From Undaria pinnatifida (Eukaryota; Sar; Phaeophyceae; Laminariales; Alariaceae), in NCBI GenBank assembly GCA_012845835.1, contig JABAKD010000009.1:10841785-10905784 (forward strand): 64,000 bases of DNA, given 5' to 3'. The translations under genes were made by a program, and so were the position numbers. The notes below the pieces were generated by a model. That model ran no database searches and was not told where the DNA came from. It saw only the letters and a list, made by a program, of their open reading frames with translations. The stretch's first letter is position 1. Every line of letters begins with the position of its first letter. This document shows positions 42,994-55,900 of this stretch, piece after piece.

Positions 42994-44065
42994 CGGCCTA
43001 AAGTTCGTCTCAATTCAACGACTTTTAAATGGATGTGCCACAAGTATAGACTTTTACTTTTTTTCCCCGGTTTGGGGGTCTCTCACTGGTGCTACCTTGT
43101 GTCGTAACGGTACATACTCGTGCGGCAGGCAGTAGCACACCACCGGTAAAGACAGAACACAATATTGGCTTCCTACGACAGGAGCATAGAGAAACATGGT
43201 ACATGGATCATTGGCCGCCGGCAATCCAAGACCGGTTCAGAATTGAGCTAGATAGAAACGACATATAACATGTCATACCCTCACTGGTATTGGAGGAGTT
43301 ACCAACACACCAAGCCAACATGTACCCTACGAGCTGTCGTTTCTGAGCCCGCACACAAATGCCCAGGAAAAGCGTAGACGAAGCGAAATAGGAAAATCCG
43401 GAGGCAACACCGTTGAGCCCGCCCAGCGGTGGACCAGCCCACGGCACGATTCGATACGGGTACACCCACACAACTAATTTTGCGTGAGAGCTACGCTGCA
43501 CTCCTTGTGTGCTCGTACAAAGATGCAGAACCCGGCGAATCACCCCGCATCAAACTACGCACCCCTGTGCAAGCGTGGCAGTGCTATACGTCGCCGGGAA
43601 ATTCGTACCTCGTTAGAAACAAGCCTTCCTACTCTCAAGGAAACCCCAAATGAAATACGAAAATAGTTGGATAATTGGCACCGCCGTACCTAACTATAAT
43701 GTGTGCAGTTGCAAGCTAATAACTAGCTGGCGGCTTTTAGTCAGCCGACTCACGGCCATACCTAACACAGCACCAGTAGGGATGTGGTACTGTACATCAA
43801 GTCATTATCGCGTGCTGATTTTGTCTATTTTTGGTGATTAGTTTTGAAACGCGTCATGTGATTCATTGTTGTTGGCTAACAATTATTATAAAAAATGAAA
43901 ATACACTCCAGCTGTGAGATCGAAGATTTCGTCGAAACTCATCTTTGCAAGCTGTGTGTGATACTCCGATCGCGCGCATTACGAGTTGTGTGTCCTCATT
44001 AAGGATATAGGTCGGCGACTCCCCTTGCAACTTAAGTGTAGCTATCAGGGTCAACAGGATGATTT
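42994..44065. other. Spacer, no gene seen
   Basis: Short ORFs overlap on both strands with no conserved pattern. No repeat is shared with the rest of the window until the G-tract block begins. Confidence 0.5.
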
Positions 44066-45300
44066 TAGTCAGTCTATGCGCGGAAACTATAAAACCCGTT
44101 TCTGAGGGGGACAAAATCTGACAGCTGTGAAGGGAAATGTATCCTTTTATCAAGTGAATCTTGTAAGTCGAATAACCGGTGAGGGGGGTGGGGCGGAGTT
44201 TTGAAGGACGTGGGGGCCTGGTTTTGATCAAAAGCGAGCGGGTTTGGAGGGGGGGGGGGGGGGGGGGAGGGAAAGGGGGCAATTTGTGCATGTAAGCAAT
44301 AAATCCTTTCGAGGGGATAAATCTGACGGTTTTGGCACCAGTATGTTATTGGGGGCGGGGGGGGGGGGGGGGGGGTTGGGGCGGGGGGGGGGGGGGGCGG
44401 GCGGGGGGGGCAGCTCAATATGTGCCTGGAAACTATACATTATTTTGAGGGGATAAATGTGACGGTTTTGGAAATATTACATTAGTTTATCATGTATATC
44501 CTGGGGTAAGTCGTACAATCAGTGAGTAAAGAGAGGGTGGAGTGTTCGAGGGGGTGGGTTGGGATGAGGTGGGGGGTGGGGGCGGGGTGGGGGCGGGGGG
44601 GGGGCGGGGGGGGGAGGAAGGGCTTTAGGTGAGGGGTTTGTTATACGTGTGGTGCTAGGTCTAGGCGATGGTGCGGGTGATGGGGAAGAAGGGGGCGTTC
44701 GAGGCGGGGGGGGGGGGGGGGGACACAGCGGCATGGATGGCTCTCGAAAGATAATGAGGTGATATCCTGTGCGTGAAGTGTTTATTAATGTGGCAGATTT
44801 CGATATTTGGTGGGGCGTTTGAGTAAGGGAGAGCAAGAGGGGGGGGGGGGATTTTTTAGGAGGTTTAGGTCACAAATAATATTCAAATACACTTCGGCTG
44901 TGAGATCAAAGATATGTAGCAGCTTGTTATACGCGTGGTGCTAGGTCTAGGCGATCGTGCAGGTGGTCGGAAAAGAGGGGGCGTTGGAGGGGGTGGGGAT
45001 TGGGGGGAAAATAATTGAAAACTACGTCATGGATGGTCAGAAAGATAATGACGTGATATCAACTGCGTATAGGTGTTTATTACTCGGGCCGATTTTGATT
45101 GTGAGTGGGGCGTTTGGACAAACCAGGCGGAAAGGGGGGGGAATCGGGGGACGGAGGGGCGGGGGGGGGAGGGTTGGGGGTTTTTATTAACAAGAGGGGT
45201 CAGTGGAGGGGGAGGGGAGGGGGGGGGGGGGGGCGGGGGGCGGGACATTTCAATATGTGCGCGGAAACTATAAATCCTCAAAGGGGGCAAACCTGACGAT
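44066..45300. repeat. G-tract-rich tandem repeat block, copy 2 (longer)
   Basis: The motif (G)GAAACTATA followed by GAGGGGA(C/T)AAA..TGAC occurs near 44,081, 44,428 and 45,262, with a partial copy near 44,300. The 285-bp units seen at 1-730 follow at 44,638 and 44,925. G runs of 10-20 bases separate them. The DNA before 44,523 has no counterpart in the window because X1 starts at the window edge. Confidence 0.7.
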
Positions 45301-46985
45301 TGAAGCAAAAAGACATCCCCTTATATCATCTGGCTTGTAATGTTTACTATTCTAGAAGGTTTGATGTTAGATGCAGCATGCAACCCAGTGTTTAAGTGTA
45401 GTAAATAACGTGTTAAATCTTCATGATTTGTTGTTGTATGATACATCGATCGAAAGCTAGAATATTTTACTGATATTTTATAGAATATTTGTAGGTACCA
45501 TTGCTTTCTGACATGGCTAATTATAAGAAAGAGAAACGTATTGTCAAATACAACAGGCGAGGTGATGTGGTCATGCACTGTTTGTCACCATCATCATACG
45601 GTTACCATTATTTTCTGACATCGCTAATTATACGAAAGAGATACGTATTGCCAAATACAGCATGCGAGGTGATGTATGTGGCCCTGTACTGTCTCCGCCA
45701 TTGAGCGTTAGAGGGAGGGATGCGAATCGTCAGTTTTAAAGGAACGCTTGGTATACATGTGCTCAATTACGTTACCTCGTTACTCATACTTGGTATACAC
45801 GCGCTCAATTACGTGCCAGGTATTCAGTACGAATCATCATACGTATGTACCTGGTATCAACTACTGCTGTGAATAATTATGAGCTTTAGTTGATCATCAT
45901 TAATAGATGTACATCATTATTAGTTGATTATTTTGTGACAGACCAAACGCGTTCGTCGTTGGAGCTGGCGAAACAACTGCCTGCGGCGCGACCTAAAGGA
46001 TGCTTCGAAAGATATAACCGGTAAAAGCCACTGTTCATATTAATAATTAAGCCAAATATTGGATTTCCGCGAACCATGATATTGACAAGTTTTGGAAAAA
46101 TCCATAAAAAACGATGCCACGATTCGCGACAGAAAAAGAGTTGATTGTTTTTTGACAACGCGACATACTGTCTGTAACACCAATTTGCACAGTCATGAAG
46201 TGTGATTTTTTTAGAGGAGGCTCCATTCGGCCAGCTGGAGCCGGAATAAATGCAGCTTGCAAAGATGAGTACGTATTGACCTGAAATTAGTCGAACTCAC
46301 GGCTGACGTCCTTGATTTTTTTGTATAAAATGAAAAAAACACGATTGCAAGCTCTGAAACTTGTGATTATTCTCGCGTCGTCGCCATTATAGTTGACTGT
46401 GTTCGTTACCATTAACTACTAATTACTTCGAAGTAATTATTAAATGAACCCGACTTTGGACAATTTATTCGTGAATCTAATCAACCTGAAAACGGGTTGA
46501 TGTACATTGGTCTACACCCCTAAACAAGACTAGACTAGTCTAATATGTTATCTTTGTCCGCTCATTCCATGAGGGAGCCGATAGGCACCACCAACAAGCA
46601 GGAGGAAGGTCCTGCGCTTTGCGCCCCCACAGCTTCGCGCCTACGCTGCTGTGAACTCTGTGTGTGCTCTTCCTGGCCATCGACAGCCAGCACACACTTG
46701 CGTCCAGTGTCCGTGCCGATTCTTTATCGTATACTATGAAATTAACTGAGAGTGTAGGGAGAAGAGGAAGGCACAATCATACTAAAGTATGTCTGGTATT
46801 TCCTTGTGTCGCATGTCTTTGGCTGCCAACAGGCACATGAGCAGTGGGGGCTCCGTTTGGACTCAACGCTCTGCGTCCATCCGTCTCTTCCTTCTCCGCC
46901 CATACGCTCACCACAGTATGTATCCTCCACCCATCCCCGTCTCGTCTGTATCTGCACGCCGCGCATAATTTAGGTCGTCCACGTC

Positions 46986-49900
46986 ATGGCCGGGAAGGGC
47001 TTGACTCTGTGGTCGCACGGTGTGTTGAGTACGTCGAACGTGCACTTCGTCGTTCACAAGGACGCGACGCTGATCCTTCAATCGAAGGAGGGTATCGACC
47101 TTCGCCGCCACGAGGTACGTACATAACAAGTTCCAGTGTTTCGTATGTATGTACCAGGTAGTCTAGTCTACAGCAGTAGCATGTATTCGTTATGTGTGCG
47201 TCGTACGTATTTCGCGCATGTATGTTTGTATGTTGTGCGTGCTAGGGTGCCTCTTTCTGGAGCAGCTATCGGTGGGGAACTTTTTCTTGTGCACAAATTG
47301 ACTTGCGGAAAGCGCGAGAGCGTGAGTTAGCAACACTCGATGAAAAATCGACGAGCAGTGGCATTGCTGAACCCTATGCGCGATGAAAATTGAACGCAAG
47401 AACCGGGGGGGAGAAGGGACGACACCTGTGACCACGGCTTGTCCAGAAGCTGGAGAGTAAAAAGGGTAAGAAAAAAAGAAGAAAAAAAAAAACATCTACC
47501 CAAGTGTGACAGCGGTATGATGGCCTAAGCAACGAGGATTGGAATACCGTCACTCACAACTCGTAAACAGCTGTTTTAATAGATAAAGTAAGGAAAGAAC
47601 CCGCGGAACTAAGATCTGCCTAACGGGCAAACAACAAAGCCCTTGACGCGACCTTGTATTTCTCTTTGATGTACCCCGCTGGCAGTGCAATTGCGTTGTT
47701 ATTTGTTGTTGTATTACTTGGTTTTTTTGTGGGGGTCTTGCTCGTACACTCATTCCATGTTATTTCATGGAGGTAGATGGGAGCGTCCACGGCAGCACGT
47801 GGAAGCTACCATGGAAGGTATTTCCGTGGACGTAGTGTAATCTTCCATGGAAGTAATGGAAGCTTCAATAGAAGCAGTTTTCATGGACGTAGGGGAAGCA
47901 GCTTTTTTCCACTCATTCCATGTTATTTCATGGGACCTGAACCTTCCGTGACAGCAGTAGTAGTGAAAGCTTCCACGTGAATAAGGACGCTTCCATAGAT
48001 AGTTGGAGTGGAATCTTCCATGGAATCATAGAAGCTTCCATAGTGGAAACTTCCATGGGATCTTCCATCTACTTCCCCGATAAACAAAAAATGTAAAAGA
48101 CCGTTTGTTTTGCACCAACAACCTCGCCCAGCAAACGATTTGCACAGGGTATGTACTGCATGACCCAGGGTACAGCAGTAATATGATAAAAGCCGGTATT
48201 CATACTGCAGTACCTGGCAAACATTACCAGTGTGTAGAACATTCTGATGTTGTGTATAACCATGTAAGCCCTCCCGCGATCCCGGCGTACGTACGTGCGT
48301 ATTATTTCCAACATTCTTCCGCTGCACTTCAGTCTTCTTCGCGAGCTCTGATCATGGCCGCAGGCACGGTGGTCATCAACTGGCCGGCGCGGTTGGTCAG
48401 CTTGTTCGACAAGGCCGCAATCAACGTAAGTTATTGGCCTCGTAAGTATGAGGCTATAGTACTTGCCAACAGCAGATTATTTTCGCTTGTATTGAGGATT
48501 TACTGCTCTGCTTGCTGTGGTCTAGCGGTAGAGTATCTATCATCTCTGCTTCGCGGTCGCGCTGGGGTTCTACTCTCGACTGGTGTAGTTGTGTATATAT
48601 CCTTGTGCCCATTTTTTCTGAATGTTCTTCCGTCGCCAAAAGGAGTGCGAAAACCCGAATTGGCAAAAAGAAGTACCAGTAGGATGTAAATCAGCGAGCA
48701 TGAGGGAATGCTGAAAAACCGTATGCGTATGCATGCGTGATAGAAACGACGGCAAGTATCGGGGGGCGGGAGGGGTGAGGGAAGACACCTGCGTGTAACC
48801 ACGGCTTGTCCAGTGTCTAGAAAGCCGTTAAGGGCAAAACCTCCCGCTAGTTGTAGTATGAGAGTATGAAATTGATGAGTAAAAAGTGATGGCAGATCGA
48901 TGTTCGTTCTGTATGAGCGAACTTTTCACGCAATGAAGTACCAGTTTTGTATACCAGGTATGTCGTAGGTCGACGTCAATCCTGTACAGTAGGCCTGCAC
49001 CACCGATTAATGACTAGGTTACTTGGGATGAGGTTCAGTCGCTCGTGGGCGACGAAAGGAGCTACAGTATGATGCCAATAGACTTGTACAGTAGGCCTCG
49101 TTGCTTGAACTCCCTGCGATATGGTTTCTTCTTCTGTTTGTTGCTGTGTACGATGGGTGATGGGCGGTTTTTAAGTTCATGCTGCACATGGTGCTATTAG
49201 TACCAAACATGGCTAATTCATGCCCCGAGTGGGCCAAACACTCATGCCCCGAGTTGGCCAAGCACCGCTCCGCTGCTCGCTGGCTGCAGTGCGTACCTCC
49301 ATGTACCTAGACGTGCAACTTTCGGGCCGGGTCGCATTTTTTTACCAGGTACAGCTCGTTCGTGACACGTACTATTCATACAATGGTAGAGGATTATCGC
49401 CTATTTGTGCAGCTCGTCCGTGACCCGTACTACTATCGTAGAGGGTTATCGCCTATTTTTCCTGAGGAACCCGTTTCCAACTCCTAGAACTATCCTAGTC
49501 AAACTCCAAGTGTTTTGTCCCGATGCGAGAAGTGCGGTGCTAAACGGGTGAAGAACCTCTATGTACTACATACCCCCCACCCCAACCGCTGACTTTTGCA
49601 CAGTTGTAAGCTACCGGTAAGCCCGATACACCAATAATCGCATGAGCTACTAATAGTTCTCTTCTCACTACTAAAAATGGTATGATTTGACGCTTGTTAC
49701 GATCGGGGTATACCGGGTATAGTACAGTAGTATAATAGTATAATACTATACTACTTGTACATAGCACTTCTTGGCTAAAACGTTTTCTGAATGACGGGAC
49801 TCCTCGTATAGACTATAGACTAGAATAGACGAAACAAATACCCGCGGTCCTCGTTGGACTCCTACTATACCGTATGCCAGTCGTTGTGTATCTATTAGTA

Positions 49901-52900
49901 GGCCATGAAACTTGTTTCGTCGAGTTGCTCTTCCGGAATTTTGGTCAGAGTCTAGTTTCTGGGTTACTGTGTATGGATACTAGAGCTCCTGAGGTGAGAA
50001 GCCCGGGGAAATGTTGGGGCGCTCCTACCGTACTACAAGGTTCCCCTCCCTTCGGGAAGTGCCTAGGGGAGTGGCGCAAGGACACATGATTATTTTCTAC
50101 CGGACGCAATGACCATTTGTTATTATTGTACATACATACAAAAAAGACTTGCCCGGGAAAATAACGAATTCGCATTTTACCCGCAGTACTTCTTGGGTGT
50201 ACTCAATAGCAGTACTTTTAGCACTTTTTGGGTACTCGATATAGACGTGCCCACGACCGATCTATTGTTGAGAAAATACACACAACACCACTTGACAACA
50301 CACAAAACCTTTACACCCGTACGAGTATGAAATGTATGATGTGTATGATTTCGAGAAGAGCGTCACACTTCGAACTCCAGCTTAAAGACCGCTAGGAAGC
50401 GAGAAGGGGCACGTGTGGTGTGCGATGCGGCTTACTGTAGGATATTGTGTAAAGAGCACGTACCAGGTATTATTGAGAACGAGGGAGCAAGAGGACAATA
50501 CGTGACAGGCTATGACAAAAGCAACTCGACGCCGTAAAGAGGATATATTTTTTTCCGTGGGGTATTCCTCCACTCCAGAGTGACTGGAGCCTGTCCTGTG
50601 ACTATGGACTTGATTATGCGAGGTAATGTGAGAACAACAACGACGGCACGCGCACATGGTCCTACCTATAGCGTTTTGCTCTCCGCATATTTTCTGCTTT
50701 CTGTCATTTGCGATCTTGGCAAAAAAAAAACAGAAAAAATACTCTTTAAAGAACTGCCTCTGGACGAAATTGTATAGACTAAGGATGGGTTGGTATGTAA
50801 ATTATTACTTGTACAAATATCCCCGTGTTCCCGCATCGATGGACACGCGCACCCCGAGCGGCAGCACAGCAGAAGCGTGTGGTATGGTGGGGTGACAAAT
50901 TATGACAGGCTCCGACACAAGCAACTCGCCGCAGCATGGCGAGGACACGCCGCGCGCACATAAATTATGTTGCCTACCGCTGCTGCTGTGTGGCAGGGTT
51001 GTAGCGTTGTGCTCTCCGCATGTTGTCTGCTGTCTCCATCTGCGATCTTGCATACACGGTGTTGCCTACCGCTGCTGCTGCTCTGCGGCAGAATTGTAGC
51101 GGTGTGCTCTCTTGGCATGGTACGACATCATATACGAAGGACACGAACATGAACATGAATCTTAGGACCGTTTGAGTGCTAATATGATATTCAAACGATC
51201 TTTACTCCTTATGCCGGCATGCCACTGGACACTTGACAGAAGCAGCAGTAGCAGCAGCAGCAACAGCAGCAGCAGCGAGAGGTAGTGGCGTATAGGCGGG
51301 TAGAGCATCGCAGGCTCCGATCAAAGCAATCACCTACTACAACAGCAGCCACACGCGCATAGAGTTGCCGGCTGCTGCTGGGCGGCAGGATCGTAGCGTG
51401 GTGCTCTGTGCAAAAAATGTACGTGTACCCTTCTTCGAGCAGAAAACCCGGTTTGCATCCAAATCTTGCGTGTGTACACGAGGATAGGGGATGCAGAAAC
51501 CCAATCCCCGGGGATGTTGCGGAAACCCGGGGATTTACCTCAAGTGTGCCAAAGACCAAATAAGTTAAAAAGGCTTGCCACGCGCGACTCACTGCACGGA
51601 TCGCGCCCAAACCTCGGGCAACGAGACCCCAACGGTCGAATTGTGCCCACCCCATCCGACGTTTCGGACAAAGGTGCGAGCACGAAGAGATGTGCCCAAA
51701 GAAAAAAAGAAATGGCAATTAGACGTATACATATTTAGCAGCATGCGTGATTGTTGTAAGTACAAGGGCTCCGCTCCAGGGGCGGTTGGCGCCGCCCGCT
51801 ACGCTCGCGCAAGGAAGAAATACAACTAAATGTAAACGGGGCAAGAAGAAAAGGCCCATGATTTGGGGCATTTAGCGATTTGATAGTGCCAAGAGCTGCT
51901 TTATACGCAGAGCTGATTGCCCTGGCCTGTGTTGTGTGTGCTTGTTGGCGATGTCACGTTCTAATCGCCAGTATGGGTGTAATTTTCGGGGGGGGGGAAT
52001 GGAGGACCGAGAGAGGACAATCAAATGAAGAAAGCGAAACGAAGACGAGTACACACGTACATACATTCCGGTCGGTACCGGGTATCGCATGATACCCGGT
52101 ACTGCTTTATGTCCGAAAGAAAGCACCGCAGGGCAGGGCAAGGCACGGCACCGTACGGCACCGCACGGCGCTGCGTTGCTGAGCTATAGCTGGGTTGAGC
52201 CGAGCTGTGAGCGCATTTTTTTTTTCATTCAACATACAGTACCTGGTACGTACAGCAGTAGTACCGGTGGTATGACACTTGGAATGATACTTGGCATGTA
52301 TGTAAGAAAAGTACAGGAAAAAGCACGCAGCACCGCACAGCATCGCAGAGCACCGCACAGCAGTAGTACCGCACCGCACGGAACTGCGCGGCGCTGCGCT
52401 GCTGAGCTAGCGCTGCGGTACGCTCTGCTGAGCGGAGCCGAGTTGATGATGAGCCAAGCTACAACAAGATGGGACTTCTGGTATGGCATGAACTCACCAC
52501 GGCACAGCACTATACAGCACCGCACCACACCACACAGCATCGCACAGCAGTACCGCACCGCACGGCAGGGCACGCCAGGGAACGGCACTGCATGCTGTGT
52601 GCCACTGGGCGGAGCTGAGCTGATGGTGTGATGAGCCAACCTGAGATCAATAGGATGAGACCTCTTCTGGTACATGATGGACGCTATGTGCAACTACAAA
52701 AGAAACGCGAAGAAATCGAAGAAAAGCTGGACCGTTCCGCAAGTAACGAGAGGAGGCGGTGTCTAGGAAATAGGTGGTATTCCCAAAAAACAGGACTTTT
52801 AAACTTATGGGAAGCAAAACATTCAACTTCCCAAAAGAAAATACTGTTGAACTTGAATTTTGGAAAATAAAAAATGAAAGCGCTGACAAGCGCTGTTTCA

Positions 52901-55900
52901 GGCATCCGAGCCCGCTCAGCCGTCCGGAGAGGAGAATGTCTTAAAGTTAGTGTGGAAAGCGAAAAACAATGGAGGCCTCTCAGGGCCTCTCAGGATATGG
53001 ATATTTGTAAGTAGTTGTATGTACGTATGTTTATGTTGGATACAAAGCTATTGGGTGTCCTAGCTCCTCATACGAGGACCTCCGTCAATGACTAAAGCTT
53101 TGGGCCCACAATATCACGCTCTACTTTTACCGTTGCGCGGCTCTCGTGTCGCCAGCATAAAACGGACAACAACTGACACTTGATAAACTCGCACGCAATT
53201 GTCTCCTGCTGCTGTTTTTGCTGCTGCTGCTGCTGCTGTTTTTGCTGCTGCTGCTGCTGCTGCTGCTGTTTTTGCTGCTGCTGCTGCGGTTGTTGTGGTT
53301 ATATTTGCTCTTGTGGCGTGCTGCTGACATTGCACGGCAGAAGGACACGTTTCGCATCGTCCGCTTGGTGGACAATGGCAAGATATGGTCTCAGCTTCAG
53401 CTCAGGCACTCTCCAACCTCGATCGTGTCCGAAAACACGATCACTGACTCGCCAAAGGTATGTCCATGTACATATCATATCAGGTATCATCTATAGCATG
53501 TTGTGTGTATGTATACGAAGTACAAGGTTCCCCTACGGGATGTGGTTTCCTTGAAATCCGGGGGGTGTCGCAAGTTGAAGAGGGGGAACACAGGCGTTCC
53601 TACGTATGAGCTGTAAATAACAGGTACCAGGTACCAGGTATAGCATGAAATCAACTTTGAAAGCTGTAGAAAAATCGATTACGAAGCCATCGTGCTGGTA
53701 ACCAGGCAGGTAGCACCAACCAGCGTAAACGTGTTCATAGTTTAGTCTATATAGATGTATATGTGTGTTCGTAGCAACGATATTACGCGTCACAGGTATC
53801 ATACAATCGGAATATCGACTGCCACCGTCGCTCCACTATAATAACAGCAATGTGAAATGATAATGCTTCAATTCGGTACCAGGCACGTATGTTTTTCTTT
53901 TGCCAGTTTCGTGTCAAAGACTTGATCACCTTATTAATATATAGGGCCGGCTGACGGGCGTATCGGTGCCTGAGGCTTTTGTAGGTTTGGTATGGCCATT
54001 CTGGCACATTTAGATGTGTTTTAGCTCGGCTTAGTTCTCGATCTCACAGCTGGAGTGCAATTTTATATCAGGTATTTAGTAAACACTCGGTTGGCGGTAT
54101 TCATTCTCTCGTGCTCGTGACGCTCCCCGTCTTGCGGTACATATATACAGGCCTCTTGAAGCGGCCAGTGTTTGTCGGAATTCTGCCATCAGTTGCCCTC
54201 TTGCGCACGATATGCAATCATGTCACAGTTTGGTACATGAGGCTTGAACACGGCTTTGTCATACCTGGTAAATATGTACAGGCCAGAACTCTGGTTCCAC
54301 CCTGCTTTTCTTGCCCTGTTTTCTGTTTCTCCCCGCTTTTTTCACAACCGTTCTCATTTTGGCAGTACGCGTACGTGTGGAAAATGACCCGCCTCCCACT
54401 GCAAGACGTGGACGTTCACGAACCGATTCATTCTTCCTCCATGCCCACCTCCACCACCACCACCTCCACCACCTCCACCACCTCCACCACCTCCACCCCC
54501 GACGACTGGGACGACGATGAGGAGGACGTATTTGGCGAGGACGGTGAATCGGCCGTAGTGGATGAGGCGACATGCTCCCCCGCCGCCACGACCCCGACCA
54601 CCAATCGAGACGACACGGCCGTGCCCTTCCCCCCCCGCAACGAAGTCCTCGAGGGGCACGAGACCGAGCAATTGGTGTGCGATGACTTGAAGGGGGAGAA
54701 CGAGGGCGAGGAGGAGAACGGAGTGGAGAAGGAGAACGGGGGAGAGGAAGAGGAGAAGAACGAGAAGGACGAAAAGGAGGACGAGGAGAGCCAGGAGGAG
54801 CAAGACGGGGACGTCCGCCGCTGCGAAGAACATGTGGTGTCACCCCTGTGCGTGTACGATGTGCTTCTTCGCGGCGAGGTCACATCAGCAAGCGGAAGCT
54901 TCGGGGTGTGCCCTGCCGCTGACGAGGCGGTGATGTTCGACCACTTCGAAGACACCCTTCGTGACACACCAGAACAAGAGATCGGCCAGTCGATGTCCGA
55001 GGACGAGGAGGAGGAGGAGGTGGGGGGGGAGGACGAGGACGAGGAGGAAGAGGAGGAGGAGGAGGAGGGCGCGAAGGAGAAGGGGGACGAGGACGTGGAG
55101 AAGAAGGACGAGGAGGACGAGGACGCGGAGAAGAAGGACGAGGAGGAGGGCGAGAAGGAGAAGGAGGACGAGGACGAGAAGGGGGGGGGGGAGGGGAAGG
55201 AGAGGGGGGGGGGGGGAAGAGGAGCGGGGGAAGGGGGGGGAGAAGGAGGAAGAAGATGGGGACCACCGTTTCGGCGAAATTAAGGATGCCCCCCTCAAAG
55301 TGGGCGATGTTCTTCGCGGGAAGCTTGTGTCAGCAAGCAGAAACTCCGCGGTGTGGCCCGCCGCCGACGGGACGTTGATGTTTGGACGCTTTGTCCCGTC
55401 TGACATGAACGAGCTCGTGCACATCCTCGATGAGCACGGGGAACCGAAGGAAGCCACGGGGACGGTGCAGACCGAAGTTCTCCTGGGGGCGAACAGCCGC
55501 AAAGTCAGAAAGGCGATGAGCCTGAGGACGAGGGTGGAAGAGGAGAAGGGGAAGGGAGAGGGGACGGAGGGGGGGACGGAGGATGCCAAAGGCGAGTCTT
55601 TCTTCGGATGGCTGCCCTGGAGCGGACGCGCTCAGCGAGAGCTGCAAACAGCTCGCGAGAACGCGGGACAGGTGGACGTCACGATAAACGACAAGGCGTG
55701 CATCGTGAGTCAATGGAAGTTTCGTTACGCTGCTGTACATCTGTACATAGTACTCGGGGTAGAGTTGTATTTGTGATAGATGCGCATGCGGTATTGGCAG
55801 CATTGATTGTGTACATTGCACCCCTTAGTGGTATACGAAGTCTAGACCGCCGTGGTGTCGCCACGAAATGCAATGCTTACTGATCTCACGGTATCGCAAA

